From contig JXTC01000082.1 in the NCBI GenBank assembly GCA_002914845.1, positions 864,133-928,132 on the forward strand: a DNA stretch of 64,000 nucleotides, in the 5' to 3' direction. A program made the translations under genes and the position numbers. Below are positions 11,401 through 20,770 of this stretch, piece by piece. How positions within the stretch are numbered: position 1 is the first letter of the stretch; every line of letters begins with the position of its first letter. Origin of the DNA: Trema orientale (Eukaryota > Streptophyta > Magnoliopsida > Rosales > Cannabaceae). The notes beneath the pieces were generated by a model. That model was not told the DNA's origin, made no database searches, and worked only from the letters and a program-made list of their open reading frames with translations.

Positions 11401-14198
11401 CTTGTAGATGCGACATCAGGGCACGAACTCTTAAGCTTCATGGATGCATATTCTGGATATAACCAGATTCTGATGTACGAACTAGATGAAGAGCATACCT
11501 CGTTCATCACTGATCGAGGTTTATACTGCTATAAGAAAATGCCCTTCGGATTAATCAACGCGGGAGTAACTTACCAACGTCTCGTTAATATGATGTTTTC
11601 AAACCAAATTGGCAAGACAATGGAAGTATACGTCGATGATATGCTGGTAAAGTTGAAGAAAGTGGAAGATCACATCAAGCACCTAGGAGAGATGTTCGAA
11701 ATTCTTCGAAAATACCAGATGAAGCTGAATCCCCAGAAATGTGCGTTTGGTATAGGATCTGGAAAATTTCTGGGATTCATGGTGAATCAGCGAGGAATCG
11801 AAGCTAATCCACAGAAGATTCAGGCATTGATCGATATGCAGTCACCTCGAAAACTAAAAGACGTGTAGAGTCTGGTGGGGAGAGTGGCCGCACTAAGTCG
11901 TTTTGTATCTAGATCGACTGATAAATGCCAACCATTCTTCGAAGTGTTGAAAGGATCGAAGAAATTTGAGTGGACGGAGAAGTGCGAGCAGGCTTCCAAG
12001 AGTTGAAGAAACACTTGGGTTCTCCTCCACTCTTGTCAAAACCAAAATCGGGCGAAAAATTATACTTATATCTCGCAGTCTCTAAATATGCGACGAGTGC
12101 TGCATTAATTTGAGAAGAAGAAAAAGTACAGCGGCCTGTTTATTATGTAAGCAAGAGGCTATTGTATGCCGATACAAGATACCCAGAAATGGAGAAGCTG
12201 GCGTTAGCACTAGTCATCGCATCTAGAAAACTTCGACCTTATTTTCACGCACATACAATCGAGGTTTTTACGAACTTCCCTCTGAAGCAAGTCTTACAAA
12301 AACCAGAAGCTTCTGGACGATTGCTAAAGTGGGCGGTTGAGCTGAGCCAGTTCGACATTGATTTTCGACCTCGAACTGTGATCAAAGGACAAGCTCTTGC
12401 GGATTTTATTGCAGAATTCACTTACGACGTCAATTTTCCCGACGAATTAGTTGAAAGACCTACTTTAGACCCGTCATAATTGTGGAAACTATACATCGAT
12501 GGGTCGTCAAACGAAAGTGGAGCTGGTGCAGGTTTGATGCTGATTAGCCCCGAAGGTCATAGTATACATTGTGCACTTCGATTCGGATTTCCAGCATCGA
12601 ATAATGAGGCAGAGTGTGAAGCATTAATCGCTAGACTCAAGCTCACACAAGAGATGAAGGTCGAAATGATAGAAGCATTCAGTAATTCCCAGCTAGTAGT
12701 TTACCAAGTAATTGGCGATTACCAAGCAAGAGGAGGAAGAATGATGGCTTATCTACAAAAGGTACAACAACTCCTCTTAATGTTTACTGCTCACAGCATT
12801 CAACTTCTTTCCCGAGCTAAAAATACTCAAGCGGACGCTCTAGCCAAGCTCGCCTCAACGAAAGATGCAGAATTGTTGAAAGTTGTGCCAGTAGAATTCC
12901 TTGCGAAACCAAGTATAGAAGTAGAGCCTCAAGTGACCATGCCAGTTCATCAGAAACCTACATGGATGGATCCTATGATAAAGTACTTACAGAATGGTGA
13001 ACTTCCCGAGAACAAAGATGAAGCAAAGCGACTCCGGATGAAGGCAGCTCGCTATATTTTGCATGATGACAAACTTTATCGAAGGAGTTTTAGTTCGCCA
13101 CTGTTACTATGCGTTGATGATGAAAATGCGTACTACGTTATGAAGGAAATTCATGAAGGGATATGCGGGAATCATTCTGGGGGGCAGGCACTTGCAAATA
13201 AAGCCCTAAGGCATGGTTATTTTTGGCCCACCATGAAGAAGGACACTATGGAGTTTACACGGAAATGCGATAAGTGTCAGAGGTTCGCCACCATTCCTCG
13301 AATGCCACCAGTCCCTTTAACATCGATGACTAGTCCCTCGCCGTTTGCGGTTTGGGGAATAGACATCATTGGGACTCTCCCATTGACGCGAGGTGGACTG
13401 AAGTATGCGATGGTCGCAGTCGATTACTTCACTAAGTGGACGGAAGCAGAAGCTTTAAGTACTATTTCTGCAAAGAAGATGATAGATTTTGTTTACAAGT
13501 CTATAATCTGTCGTTATGGCATTCTGCACACAATAATCTCTGATAACGAAAAACAATTCGACTGGGATGAGTTTCGCAATTTTTGCGACAACTTGGGAAT
13601 CAAGAAGAGTTTCTCCGCTGTCGTTCATCCGCAAGCAAACGGGCAAGTTGAGGCGATAAACAAGATACTTAAGCAAAATATCAAGACAAAACTAGAAGAA
13701 CACAAGGGCACTTGGCCAGAAGTACTTCCTGAAGTATTATGGGCTTATCGCACCACCCAACGAACAACTACTAGGGAAAGTCCATTCTCCTTAGCTTATG
13801 GCTACGAAGCTATGGTCCCAGTTGAAATTGGTACGAGCTCCCTACGACGATCCACTTATGAGCCAGATCAGAATAACACTTTAATGAGAATTGAACTCGA
13901 TCTTTTGGAAGAAAGGCGCGAGCAGTCTCAACTACGTGTCGCATCATACCAATAGCGCACTGCTCGATATTATAATTCCAAAATAAAAAACAGAGAATTC
14001 AAGGTTGGTGATCTTGTTCTTCGACAAGTTTTGCCAAACACCAAAGAGCAAGGTGCTGGTATATTTGGACCTTCTTGGGAAAGACCATATGTTATTGATG
14101 CCGTCATTCGACCTGGGACTTATAAGCTTGCTCGCACTGGAGGACAGAAGATCGAACATGCATGGAATGCAGAACAACTTCGTCGATATTATCAATGA
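8433..14198 (+). pseudogene. Gypsy gag-pol polyprotein, broken
   Basis: One ancestral frame runs from ATG 8433 (MANTRNTTRN) to TGA 14196. Order seen: a Gln/Arg-rich gag N-terminus, gag core (MFDGKTDPQDHMDHFND at about 9315), zinc finger CRYHNDSGHDTNNC at about 10072, protease (VLVDNGSAVDILYYDAF, about 10480), reverse transcriptase (FMDAYSGYNQI, MPFGLINAG, YVDDMLVK near 11629), RNase H (LYIDGSSNESGAGAG at 12489), integrase with zinc site (HEGICGNHSGG, CDKCQRF) and core (GIDIIG, ISDNEKQF, NGQVEAINK). It replicates the element by reverse transcription and integration. Damage: an extra T after GL at ~9463, a 1-nt loss near 11993, and stops at 9511, 9745, 11866, 12111, 12477 and 13953. The protease reads DNG where D-S/T-G is usual, and the integrase SDNE where SDNG is usual. 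The element cannot make an intact polyprotein. Confidence 0.93.
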
Positions 14199-14904
14199 AC
14201 CTTCATGTATCTTCATTTTATGAACGTTCCAGAATTCTTCAATAAAAATCTTCATTTGATATTCGGTGTACATGGTGATTTTTGTGCGTCTATCATAATT
14301 TTATGGCAGTCCTCGAACACCATAAAACTCGGGGGGCAGTAGGATTAGATCGTCATCTCCTACTCGCTTCCTAAGGAACTATGCAAAACGTTCATTTAGA
14401 GGGGTTGGAATTTTGGATCACCGTTCTAAAATTTCTTAAAATCTTAGGATTTTCTCCTCGCTTCATGCCATAGCATGTCGTATTACACAATTTCCCTCCT
14501 CGAACAGAAAGTAACTAAGCATAACGTTCATTGTTCGATGTGATATATTGCTATAAACCCAATTTAACGTGGAACTTTTGAAAAAATAGTAGAGTTTGCA
14601 TCACTCAATTATTATTTTTTCTTAAGCGACCTAACCCATTCTACTACTTGGACCACGGTTTAAGTTATTGGATTCGAATCGCAATAGCGTACCGATCAGT
14701 CACTTAGTGATTGACTACTTAGTTAAATTATACACGTTTATATTATTATGCGATGTAACTTTTGTTTATTTTGCAGGAATAAAAGTTCGACGAATAAATC
14801 TTCAATCAAGAGTCACATTTATATGCAAGTAAAAATATATATATTACAATAAAATTAAACGGGACATGCCCGCATTTGTCTTTGACATTATAAAATTACA
14901 ACGA
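14199..14904. other. Non-coding gap between pol and antisense gene
   Basis: About 700 bp between the two convergent genes of the Gypsy element. Its only recognisable signal is a polypurine tract near the pol end. It must serve as the 3' end for the antisense transcript. Confidence 0.6.
14327..14338 (+). other. Internal polypurine-tract-like sequence
   Basis: AACTCGGGGGGC lies 130 bases after the pol stop. Its GGGGGGCA core is the same as in the tract at the 3' LTR (CTGGGGGGCAAT). In a simple Gypsy element the polypurine tract directly precedes the 3' LTR; here a second one marks the end of the ordinary gag-pol part. Confidence 0.5.
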
Positions 14905-17056
14905 TTATTTTGTAGAAGTACTCGCTCCCATCTCGGCCGCCTTCTCAACAGCTTCGGCCTCCTTCCAGCTGTTGACGAGCTCGACGACGTCCTCGCCAAG
15001 AATAGAAAAGTCGAACTCCGGATGCTCGCAGTAAATGTTGTAGATAATCATCGAAGAAGCGATGTCGCTGGCTTTCTCCTCGATGTCCTTGACTTCAGTA
15101 GCTCTGAAGTCCTCTATTGCTTTGCGACCTGCTTCTTGGGCTGTCTTCTTTAAAGCATCCGGATGTTCGGAGATAGTCTTTTCGAGATTCTTGACTATTT
15201 CTTCGAGCTTGCCTATCTCAAGCTTCGCCTTCTCCAGATCCTCCTGCAGCTGTTTTTTCTCCAACTCGAAGGATGATTTTTCGTCCTTGCGAGTCTTCTC
15301 CGAATTCTCGAGCGCATGGGCCATTTCTTCGACCTTCTCGCCCTTCTCCACGCTCTCAAGAACTGGATCGTACATTAGCACGGCAGCTGCAGCAGTCTGA
15401 GGTATAAACATATTATTAGTGCGAGAAAAGCATCGAAGAATTTAAATGAAGAGAGAGAAGCTTACATTGGCAAGCATCCTCATAGTGGCATTGAACACGA
15501 CCCTCGGCGATCTTTTCTTCATCTTCTCCCAAGCTTCCTCCGAAGTGAAGCGATCGATGAAGGCCGCACTCATACCAGCCTTTTCTGGCAGTTTACGAAG
15601 AACTGCGATGACCTCTTCATCCTTGTTCGATTAGCTCGCCCCTGCAGAAGTAGCCGGCTCTTTGGAAGGCTCTGGCTGACTCGCAGGCTCAGTTGGACGG
15701 GGAGGAGTTGAGCTAGCTAGGACGTCATCGAAGGCTACTTTTCTCTTTTTCGAGGAATCAACCTTCTCTTTCCCTTTAGAAGGAGGCGTGCTATCTGGAG
15801 TCTTGGACCTTGCGACGGATCCAAGAGTTGACGGGGGAGCTCGCAGACCACTTCCGATGGTCATATCTACAAGAATGTTTTGTTAACAGAGAATAATGCG
15901 AAATATATATATATAAAAGAAGCGAGAACTACCTTCTTGTGGTTGCGATGATGGAGATTCGGCCTCAGGAGATGGTGGCTCAGCGACAGGGGGAGCAGCC
16001 GCCTTCCTTTTCCTGGATTTGGAAGACGACGCACCTGCCTCCTTTTGCTTCCTCACCTTCTTTTTCTTTTTCGAGCTCGAGGGCCTGGATGGACGGTTTG
16101 CAGAGTAAGGCAGTGATGCGCTCTTCGGGAACAGCCCGCAGTCGATCAGATTCTTGGTAGTCCCAAGCTTTTTCCAATCAAACTCCTCGGTTGAAAGGGC
16201 GTTAACTTTGGACATCCTTGCGAGCTGCGCCTCGTGAAGTTCTGGGCGCTCTTTATTTTCTGCGAAGACATAGAAATTCGATCAGACATCATGAAGTAAT
16301 TATAAAATTCGAGCACAAGTTATATAACTACCTACCAGGGTTTTGAAAGAACCCGTTGTCAGCATAGTCGAAATGGAAAAATGGTTTTTTCCACTTTCCC
16401 ATGTTATTGCGAACTCCGTGAATGGTCTTTATCGCCTGATTCGACCATTTGCTCGCTTAGAAGAAGCCGAAGTCTGAAGGGTTCGACTTCACTTGGTAGA
16501 ACCAGGCGAATTCTTCAGGAGTAGGGGTTCCTAAACTAAGCTTATGGTATAGTATGTACAAACCTACAATGTATCTATAAGTGTTGGGGGTTAGTTGGTA
16601 AGGAACGACTCCATAGTAGTCGATGATAGATTTGATGTAGGGGTGAAGAGGAAGATGGACGCCGCACTTAAGCACTGCCTCAGAGAACGAGGCAGTGCCA
16701 CGAGGAGGGGTGTGTGGTCGATTGAATTCTGTAGGGATGCGAAGAAGGATGTTGATGTTGTAGATGCGGATGATTTTTTCGAGCTTATTTGTAGAGGTGC
16801 TCGTCTGGATATCGGTAGACCAATCTTCTTTCACATATTGGTGACCCTTCGCATATTCGGGGGCATCCCTAATGTGTTGAGGCCATTGATCTTGGGGGAG
16901 ATCGCCTATGCAGGGACTATTTTGTCTCGCTCCTGTTATCTCTACTTCAGGTCGCTCTATGTAATCGTCAAGATTTATAGAGCTAGAGCTCGACTCGGAG
17001 AATGACGACTCCCCTGAGAACGCATTCCCCTCCCTAAGCTCTTCGCTACTAGACAT
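14905..17056 (-). pseudogene. Antisense spliced passenger gene of the Gypsy element
   Basis: Four coding exons on the minus strand: 17056-16336, 16259-15933, 15866-15466 and 15396-14905. All borders are GT-AG and the phases fit: 1941 nt, 646 codons plus stop. A CAG acceptor stands directly before the ATG (MSSSEELREG), so a 5' UTR intron is likely. Exon 1 has a Ser/Glu-rich start and a region (CGVHLPLHPYIKSIIDYYGV, YIVGLYILYHKLSLG, PTPEEFAWFYQVK) like the Pfam Transposase_28 ('putative gypsy type transposon') family; exons 2-3 encode Lys/Ser/Pro-rich linkers with basic stretches (KKKKKVRKQ, KSRKRK) that could be nuclear signals; exon 4 is a coiled coil (LEKKQLQEDLEKAKLEIGKL). Two in-frame TAA codons interrupt it, at 16459-16457 and 15633-15631, but there is no frameshift. 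Function unknown; despite the Pfam name no transposase activity is established. Confidence 0.8.
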
Positions 17057-17780
17057 CTGAAAAATAAGCAAGGAAATATTTAATCCTATGCGAGCATTAT
17101 CCTACAGGTAAAATCATATATTGATTTATGCTAACCTAAAATGCGACCTAGAGATAGGCATATTATTGTCTATTTTTTACAGGTATCCTCGCTATGTGCG
17201 AGCAATATACGGTAATTAGGGGCAGCAAACCCTAATGTATAAATTGTTCGACTATCTCGTCAATCTTCGAAGCAATTTTAAGGTTCATCTAGAATGTTCG
17301 AGCTAATTCTTCGATAATTCGTCATTCGATCTACTAATTTCTACATAATTTGGGTCTCATCATCAACATCCGAGAACCTAATTCCTATGAATTCGCCTAT
17401 TAACTCGTCAAGATGACAAGTATATTAGGATCTCTCTACGGTTCTTTTCTGTAAACCTAGGTTCAAGGGTTTCTATGAAATATATATATACATCTGGTAC
17501 TACCGGAATTGTAGAAATCATGTCAAAAATAGAGGATATTCGGAAAAATTAAATGAGAATCAAGGAGAAAGATCTGACCTTTTCTCTAGGAATTTCCGGT
17601 AGCTTCTTAGAAGCAAAACTTGTCGGCGAAGAAGAAGAAGAGACCGAAAGCTTTCTGCAACTGCAACCGGAGATAGAGAAGAGGTTATGCCGGAATGTGT
17701 GCTTCTCGGGTTGCAAGGAAAATGGAAGGAGACGAAAGGTTCAGATTTCTGGAAAGTGAGAAATGAGGAGAAAAGAGGAG

Positions 17781-17788
17781 TATTTATA
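17781..17788 (-). promoter_or_regulatory. Minus-strand TATA box for the antisense gene
   Basis: On the minus strand the sequence reads ATCATATAAATACTCC, a good plant TATA box, about 725 bp upstream of the antisense ATG and inside the Gypsy element. A transcript from here would have a 5' leader with an intron ending at the CAG before 17056. Possible donors (AAAAG/GTCAGA near 17570) exist but are not proven. Confidence 0.5.
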
Positions 17789-18168
17789 TGATCTAATAGT
17801 TTGACAAATCACAACTGTAGATCGAGGGATCTGTTACTTAAATCAGATGGCCGAGATTCGCGCGGGATTTAAATTCGGAAATTAAAACGGATTTAATTTT
17901 TGAAATTCGAAATGTTTTAAGTTGAAACGACGGCTGGAACTGACGTCATCATCACATATGTTCGGGAAACGGAGCAGTCGCCTCGAGCCGTGACAACTTT
18001 TTGAGAGAAGGTGACATGTGGATGTGTCTGTCAGGACAAGGTATGCACGGTTCTGAAAGTATGATTCAAGATTTCACGACTCTTCAGAATTTCAAGGTGA
18101 TCTCATAACATCGCATTTTAAGCTCGCATTTATCAGAATAAGAAGCTTCATTTAGCCTGAAGGCTAAT

Positions 18169-18184
18169 GAAGCTGGGGGGCAAT
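18169..18184 (+). other. Polypurine tract before 3' LTR
   Basis: GAAGCTGGGGGGCAAT stands directly before the 3' LTR. It is the expected plus-strand primer site for reverse transcription. Confidence 0.8.
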
Positions 18185-18788
18185 TGTTATGCGATCTTAA
18201 ATCCATAATTGGTCAACGCTGAGAAAGTCAAAGGTCAGATATGTCGGGTCGCATAAGTATTCTCTTAGTTAAAGTGCGACCTCATCCGAATATGACTGAT
18301 GCGACCAGGAAAAAAGGGAAAACGGTTCAAGCTTCACCAAAAGGGTAATAAGCATAGAAAAGGAAACAATTTTCAGAATGGAAATCGAGTGATTCCCTTA
18401 TTTAATAAAGGATGTTACCCGATTTTATATTACCTAAAATTGTGTTTCTGATTATACTTACTCGTTTATGTGATTAGGAAACTCTGTGACCCTCACCTAT
18501 ATAAAGGGGGCTCAGTTTCACGATTGGAGGATCTGGGAGACAACCTACATTCTTCACAAAACACTTCATTACGCTCTGTAATTCTCTGCTCTCACCTTGA
18601 GACAGAAACTCTTGTAATTCTCCAGAAAATAGTGAAAAACAGTGGACGTAGGCTCATCTTTTTGAGACTGAACCACTATAAAATTTGTGTCTCCTTATTT
18701 ATTTTGCTTTATTAATCCTTTTCACACACAAGTTACATCTCGCAATTTCAATTTCCTATATTTGTTGTTGACAAAACCTCCGTCAACA
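18185..18788 (+). repeat. 3' LTR of the Gypsy element
   Basis: 604 bp, same ends as the 5' LTR, with a 6-bp AATTTC duplication near the end (GCAATTTCAATTTCC). TATA box at 18498-18505. Followed by the TSD CAAGC. Confidence 0.95.
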
Positions 18789-19085
18789 CAAGCAAACCAC
18801 ACCGACCATTGGACATACTCACAATTGTCGAAAACAAGCACACAAATATTTATTAGTTATAGCACTACTAATCATTACAATAACGGATACTAGCTAAGTA
18901 CTAAGCAGAAAGTAGACCACAGTACGTACCCTTAAAATCAAATTACATAGAATTAATTCTTAATTTTACAGATCACTCCATACTCTCTCTCAGATCTCTC
19001 AAAATATAGTGGTAAAATAAAAGGTGATAATTAAGAGAGTATTAGTGGTAGCTAGCTCGTGAATATAGTACTACAGAGAAGTCAA

Positions 19086-19582
19086 TTAGGGGCACTTGGG
19101 CTTGCCCTTGGAGTTTCTCATGTCCCTGTAGCAAGGACACTCGTGCTTGTTGCCATAAGTCCCAGAAGGAACACACTTGCACTGCTGGCAGCATATCCCA
19201 CAATACCTTATGCACCGATCCAGCACTCCAGCTTTTGAGCACCGAGTTTTGCACTTATCCCCGCAAGTCCGCCCTTCACATCACACATTTACAAAAACAT
19301 ATACATTATTTAAGAAATCTGTAATATTATTGAACAACTATCTAAGAAACATATAAAAAAAGAAAGGTTATAAACACACACATAAATACAGTACTCTGTA
19401 AACTTAACTTTGACCTTACTACTCTTACTCTTATAGTTTAGTATGAAGTCCTGAACTTGGAATACTAAAAATCTATTTAAATATATACCTGAGGAGGGAT
19501 AAGCCATAGCTGGATAGAAGACAGAAGAGGTGATTAGGAGAAGAGCACAGAGGAGAAAAGCTGCACAGGAAAGCTTCATCAT
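19086..19582 (-). CDS. GASA/snakin-type cysteine-rich secreted peptide
   Basis: Two exons, 19489-19582 and 19086-19273, joined by a GT-AG intron in phase to 282 nt, 93 residues. Residues 1-27 ([20 protein letters not shown], ending in PAMA) are a secretion signal; a very short spacer (YPSSG) follows and then the C-terminal GASA domain of about 60 residues with all 12 cysteines: [30 protein letters not shown], and the hallmark [18 protein letters not shown], ending GKPKCP. The short spacer and sequence resemble snakin-1. Such peptides are processed in the secretory pathway to the cell wall, are often gibberellin-responsive, and act in growth and antimicrobial defence. The gene looks intact; it lies about 300 bp past the Gypsy 3' LTR, which sits in its 3' flank. 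Confidence 0.95.
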
Positions 19583-20770
19583 CTTCTTCTGCCTATTGCG
19601 TATAGTGATGAGAAGGGTAATAACAAAGCTAAGGATGAGTTGGTAAGTACTAGGAAGAGGGTATTAATAGAGAAGGTTGAAGTAGCACAGTACTGGAGTG
19701 GACTCGTGGGCCTATGGCCCAATGACATTACAATGCAAAGACAATAAATGCTTCGAGGTACAGCTGGTGTTGTAGACTATTCTTTTGTATTGTATTTGTA
19801 CGATGTACACATGCATGCATTATGGCTCATGTAATGCATATATTGATGAGTCTGTGCGACAGTAAGCGGTGGTTCAGGCACTTTTGACTCTGGTCACGCG
19901 GTTTCTGCAACTCTGAAGCTCCACAGTTGCTTCATAGTTTTTGGCTGCATCTGCCTAGGAATTGTAGTTTGCCCATTGCTGCCAACAATTTTGCTAGACA
20001 AAATATTATGCGTGCAAATAATATATGGTTTGCCCATTGCGTCAAACTATTATTCTATATCTTGAACGGGTAAAAATTGAGAAACCAAAACCTAACACAG
20101 ATTTATATTAGTAATTTTGCATCATTTTTAATTATATAACTTTATTAATCATGTTGTCTCATTATAAAATATAAGTGATTAAAATACATGTCACTTAAAT
20201 TAAGTTTTTTGTGTAAGATTTGGATGTCCATTACTCATCTTAAATTTGAACAGATACCACCCGTGCGAGCCCACAGATCGTACTGGAGAATACAATAATA
20301 AAAAATAGAGTGAAACGTTCGATAGAAGTATAAGCATTGGATACTTTTTCAGGAGAACCTCTTACTCATGACAAAACGACATGTCGTTTTGAAAATTTCG
20401 GAATTGACCATTTTGCTCAAAGCCCATCAATCTAAATTTGTGTGAGAGAGAGATAGTAGCGCAGGTTCATTTCCAACCTCAATGCAAGATTTTCCAGAAC
20501 ATAACATTTACAAACTACAAGATTGCAATTGCATACTTCAAGCCAAAAAAAAAAAAAAAGATTGCAATTGCATACATTGTGACACCTCGGAAATCAACCC
20601 ATGGAACGTTCCCCTTCCAAGTTTCTCTCCCAAAAATAAACAAAAACGGGTTTTACATAAAATTCTTGCACATAAAAAAGTTCAAGCAATTATTTTCACC
20701 AAATTTAAGACAAGGAAGAAAGTCATATATTAGCACATATACAAACAAAAACAGATACATACAACAGAGA
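19583..20770. other. GASA promoter region and 3' UTR of the next gene
   Basis: About 1.2 kb between the GASA start codon and the LRR-WD40 stop codon; both genes are on the minus strand. A TATTAATA sequence about 80 bp upstream of the GASA ATG could be its TATA element. The part near 20438-20770 is probably 3' UTR of the LRR-WD40 gene; it contains GATTGCAATTGCATAC twice about 40 bp apart, split by an A-run. The open frames here are not convincing. Confidence 0.5.

Larger units (their letters stand above)
7774..18788 (+). mobile_element. Ty3/Gypsy LTR retrotransposon, Tat-like, with antisense gene
   Basis: An 11.0-kb complete insertion: LTRs at 7774-8371 and 18185-18788, both TGTTATGCGATC to CCGTCAACA, bordered by the 5-bp TSD CAAGC (7769-7773 and 18789-18793). 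Order: LTR, primer binding site, gag-pol in one frame (8433-14198), a non-coding gap with a polypurine tract, a spliced gene on the minus strand (17056-14905), a second polypurine tract, LTR. RT and integrase motifs are those of plant Ty3/Gypsy; the gag zinc finger (CRYHNDSGHDTNNC) and an extra antisense gene fit the Tat lineage. The two LTRs differ by about 20 substitutions and one 6-bp indel by eye, so the insertion is not recent, and gag-pol is inactivated. Confidence 0.95.

Noticed and set aside
15062..15400. Plus-strand frame of 112 codons (and others at 14866, 15939, 16595)
   Set aside because: Shadows of the antisense gene; the minus strand has the splice sites, coiled coil and Transposase_28-like similarity.
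16336..17056. Cut-and-paste transposase, from the Transposase_28 label
   Set aside because: The family name is historical; no DDE motif is visible and it sits inside an LTR element, so I call it a passenger protein of unknown role.
17553..17759. Plus-strand frame of 68 codons near the antisense promoter
   Set aside because: No homology; it overlaps the likely 5' leader of the antisense transcript.
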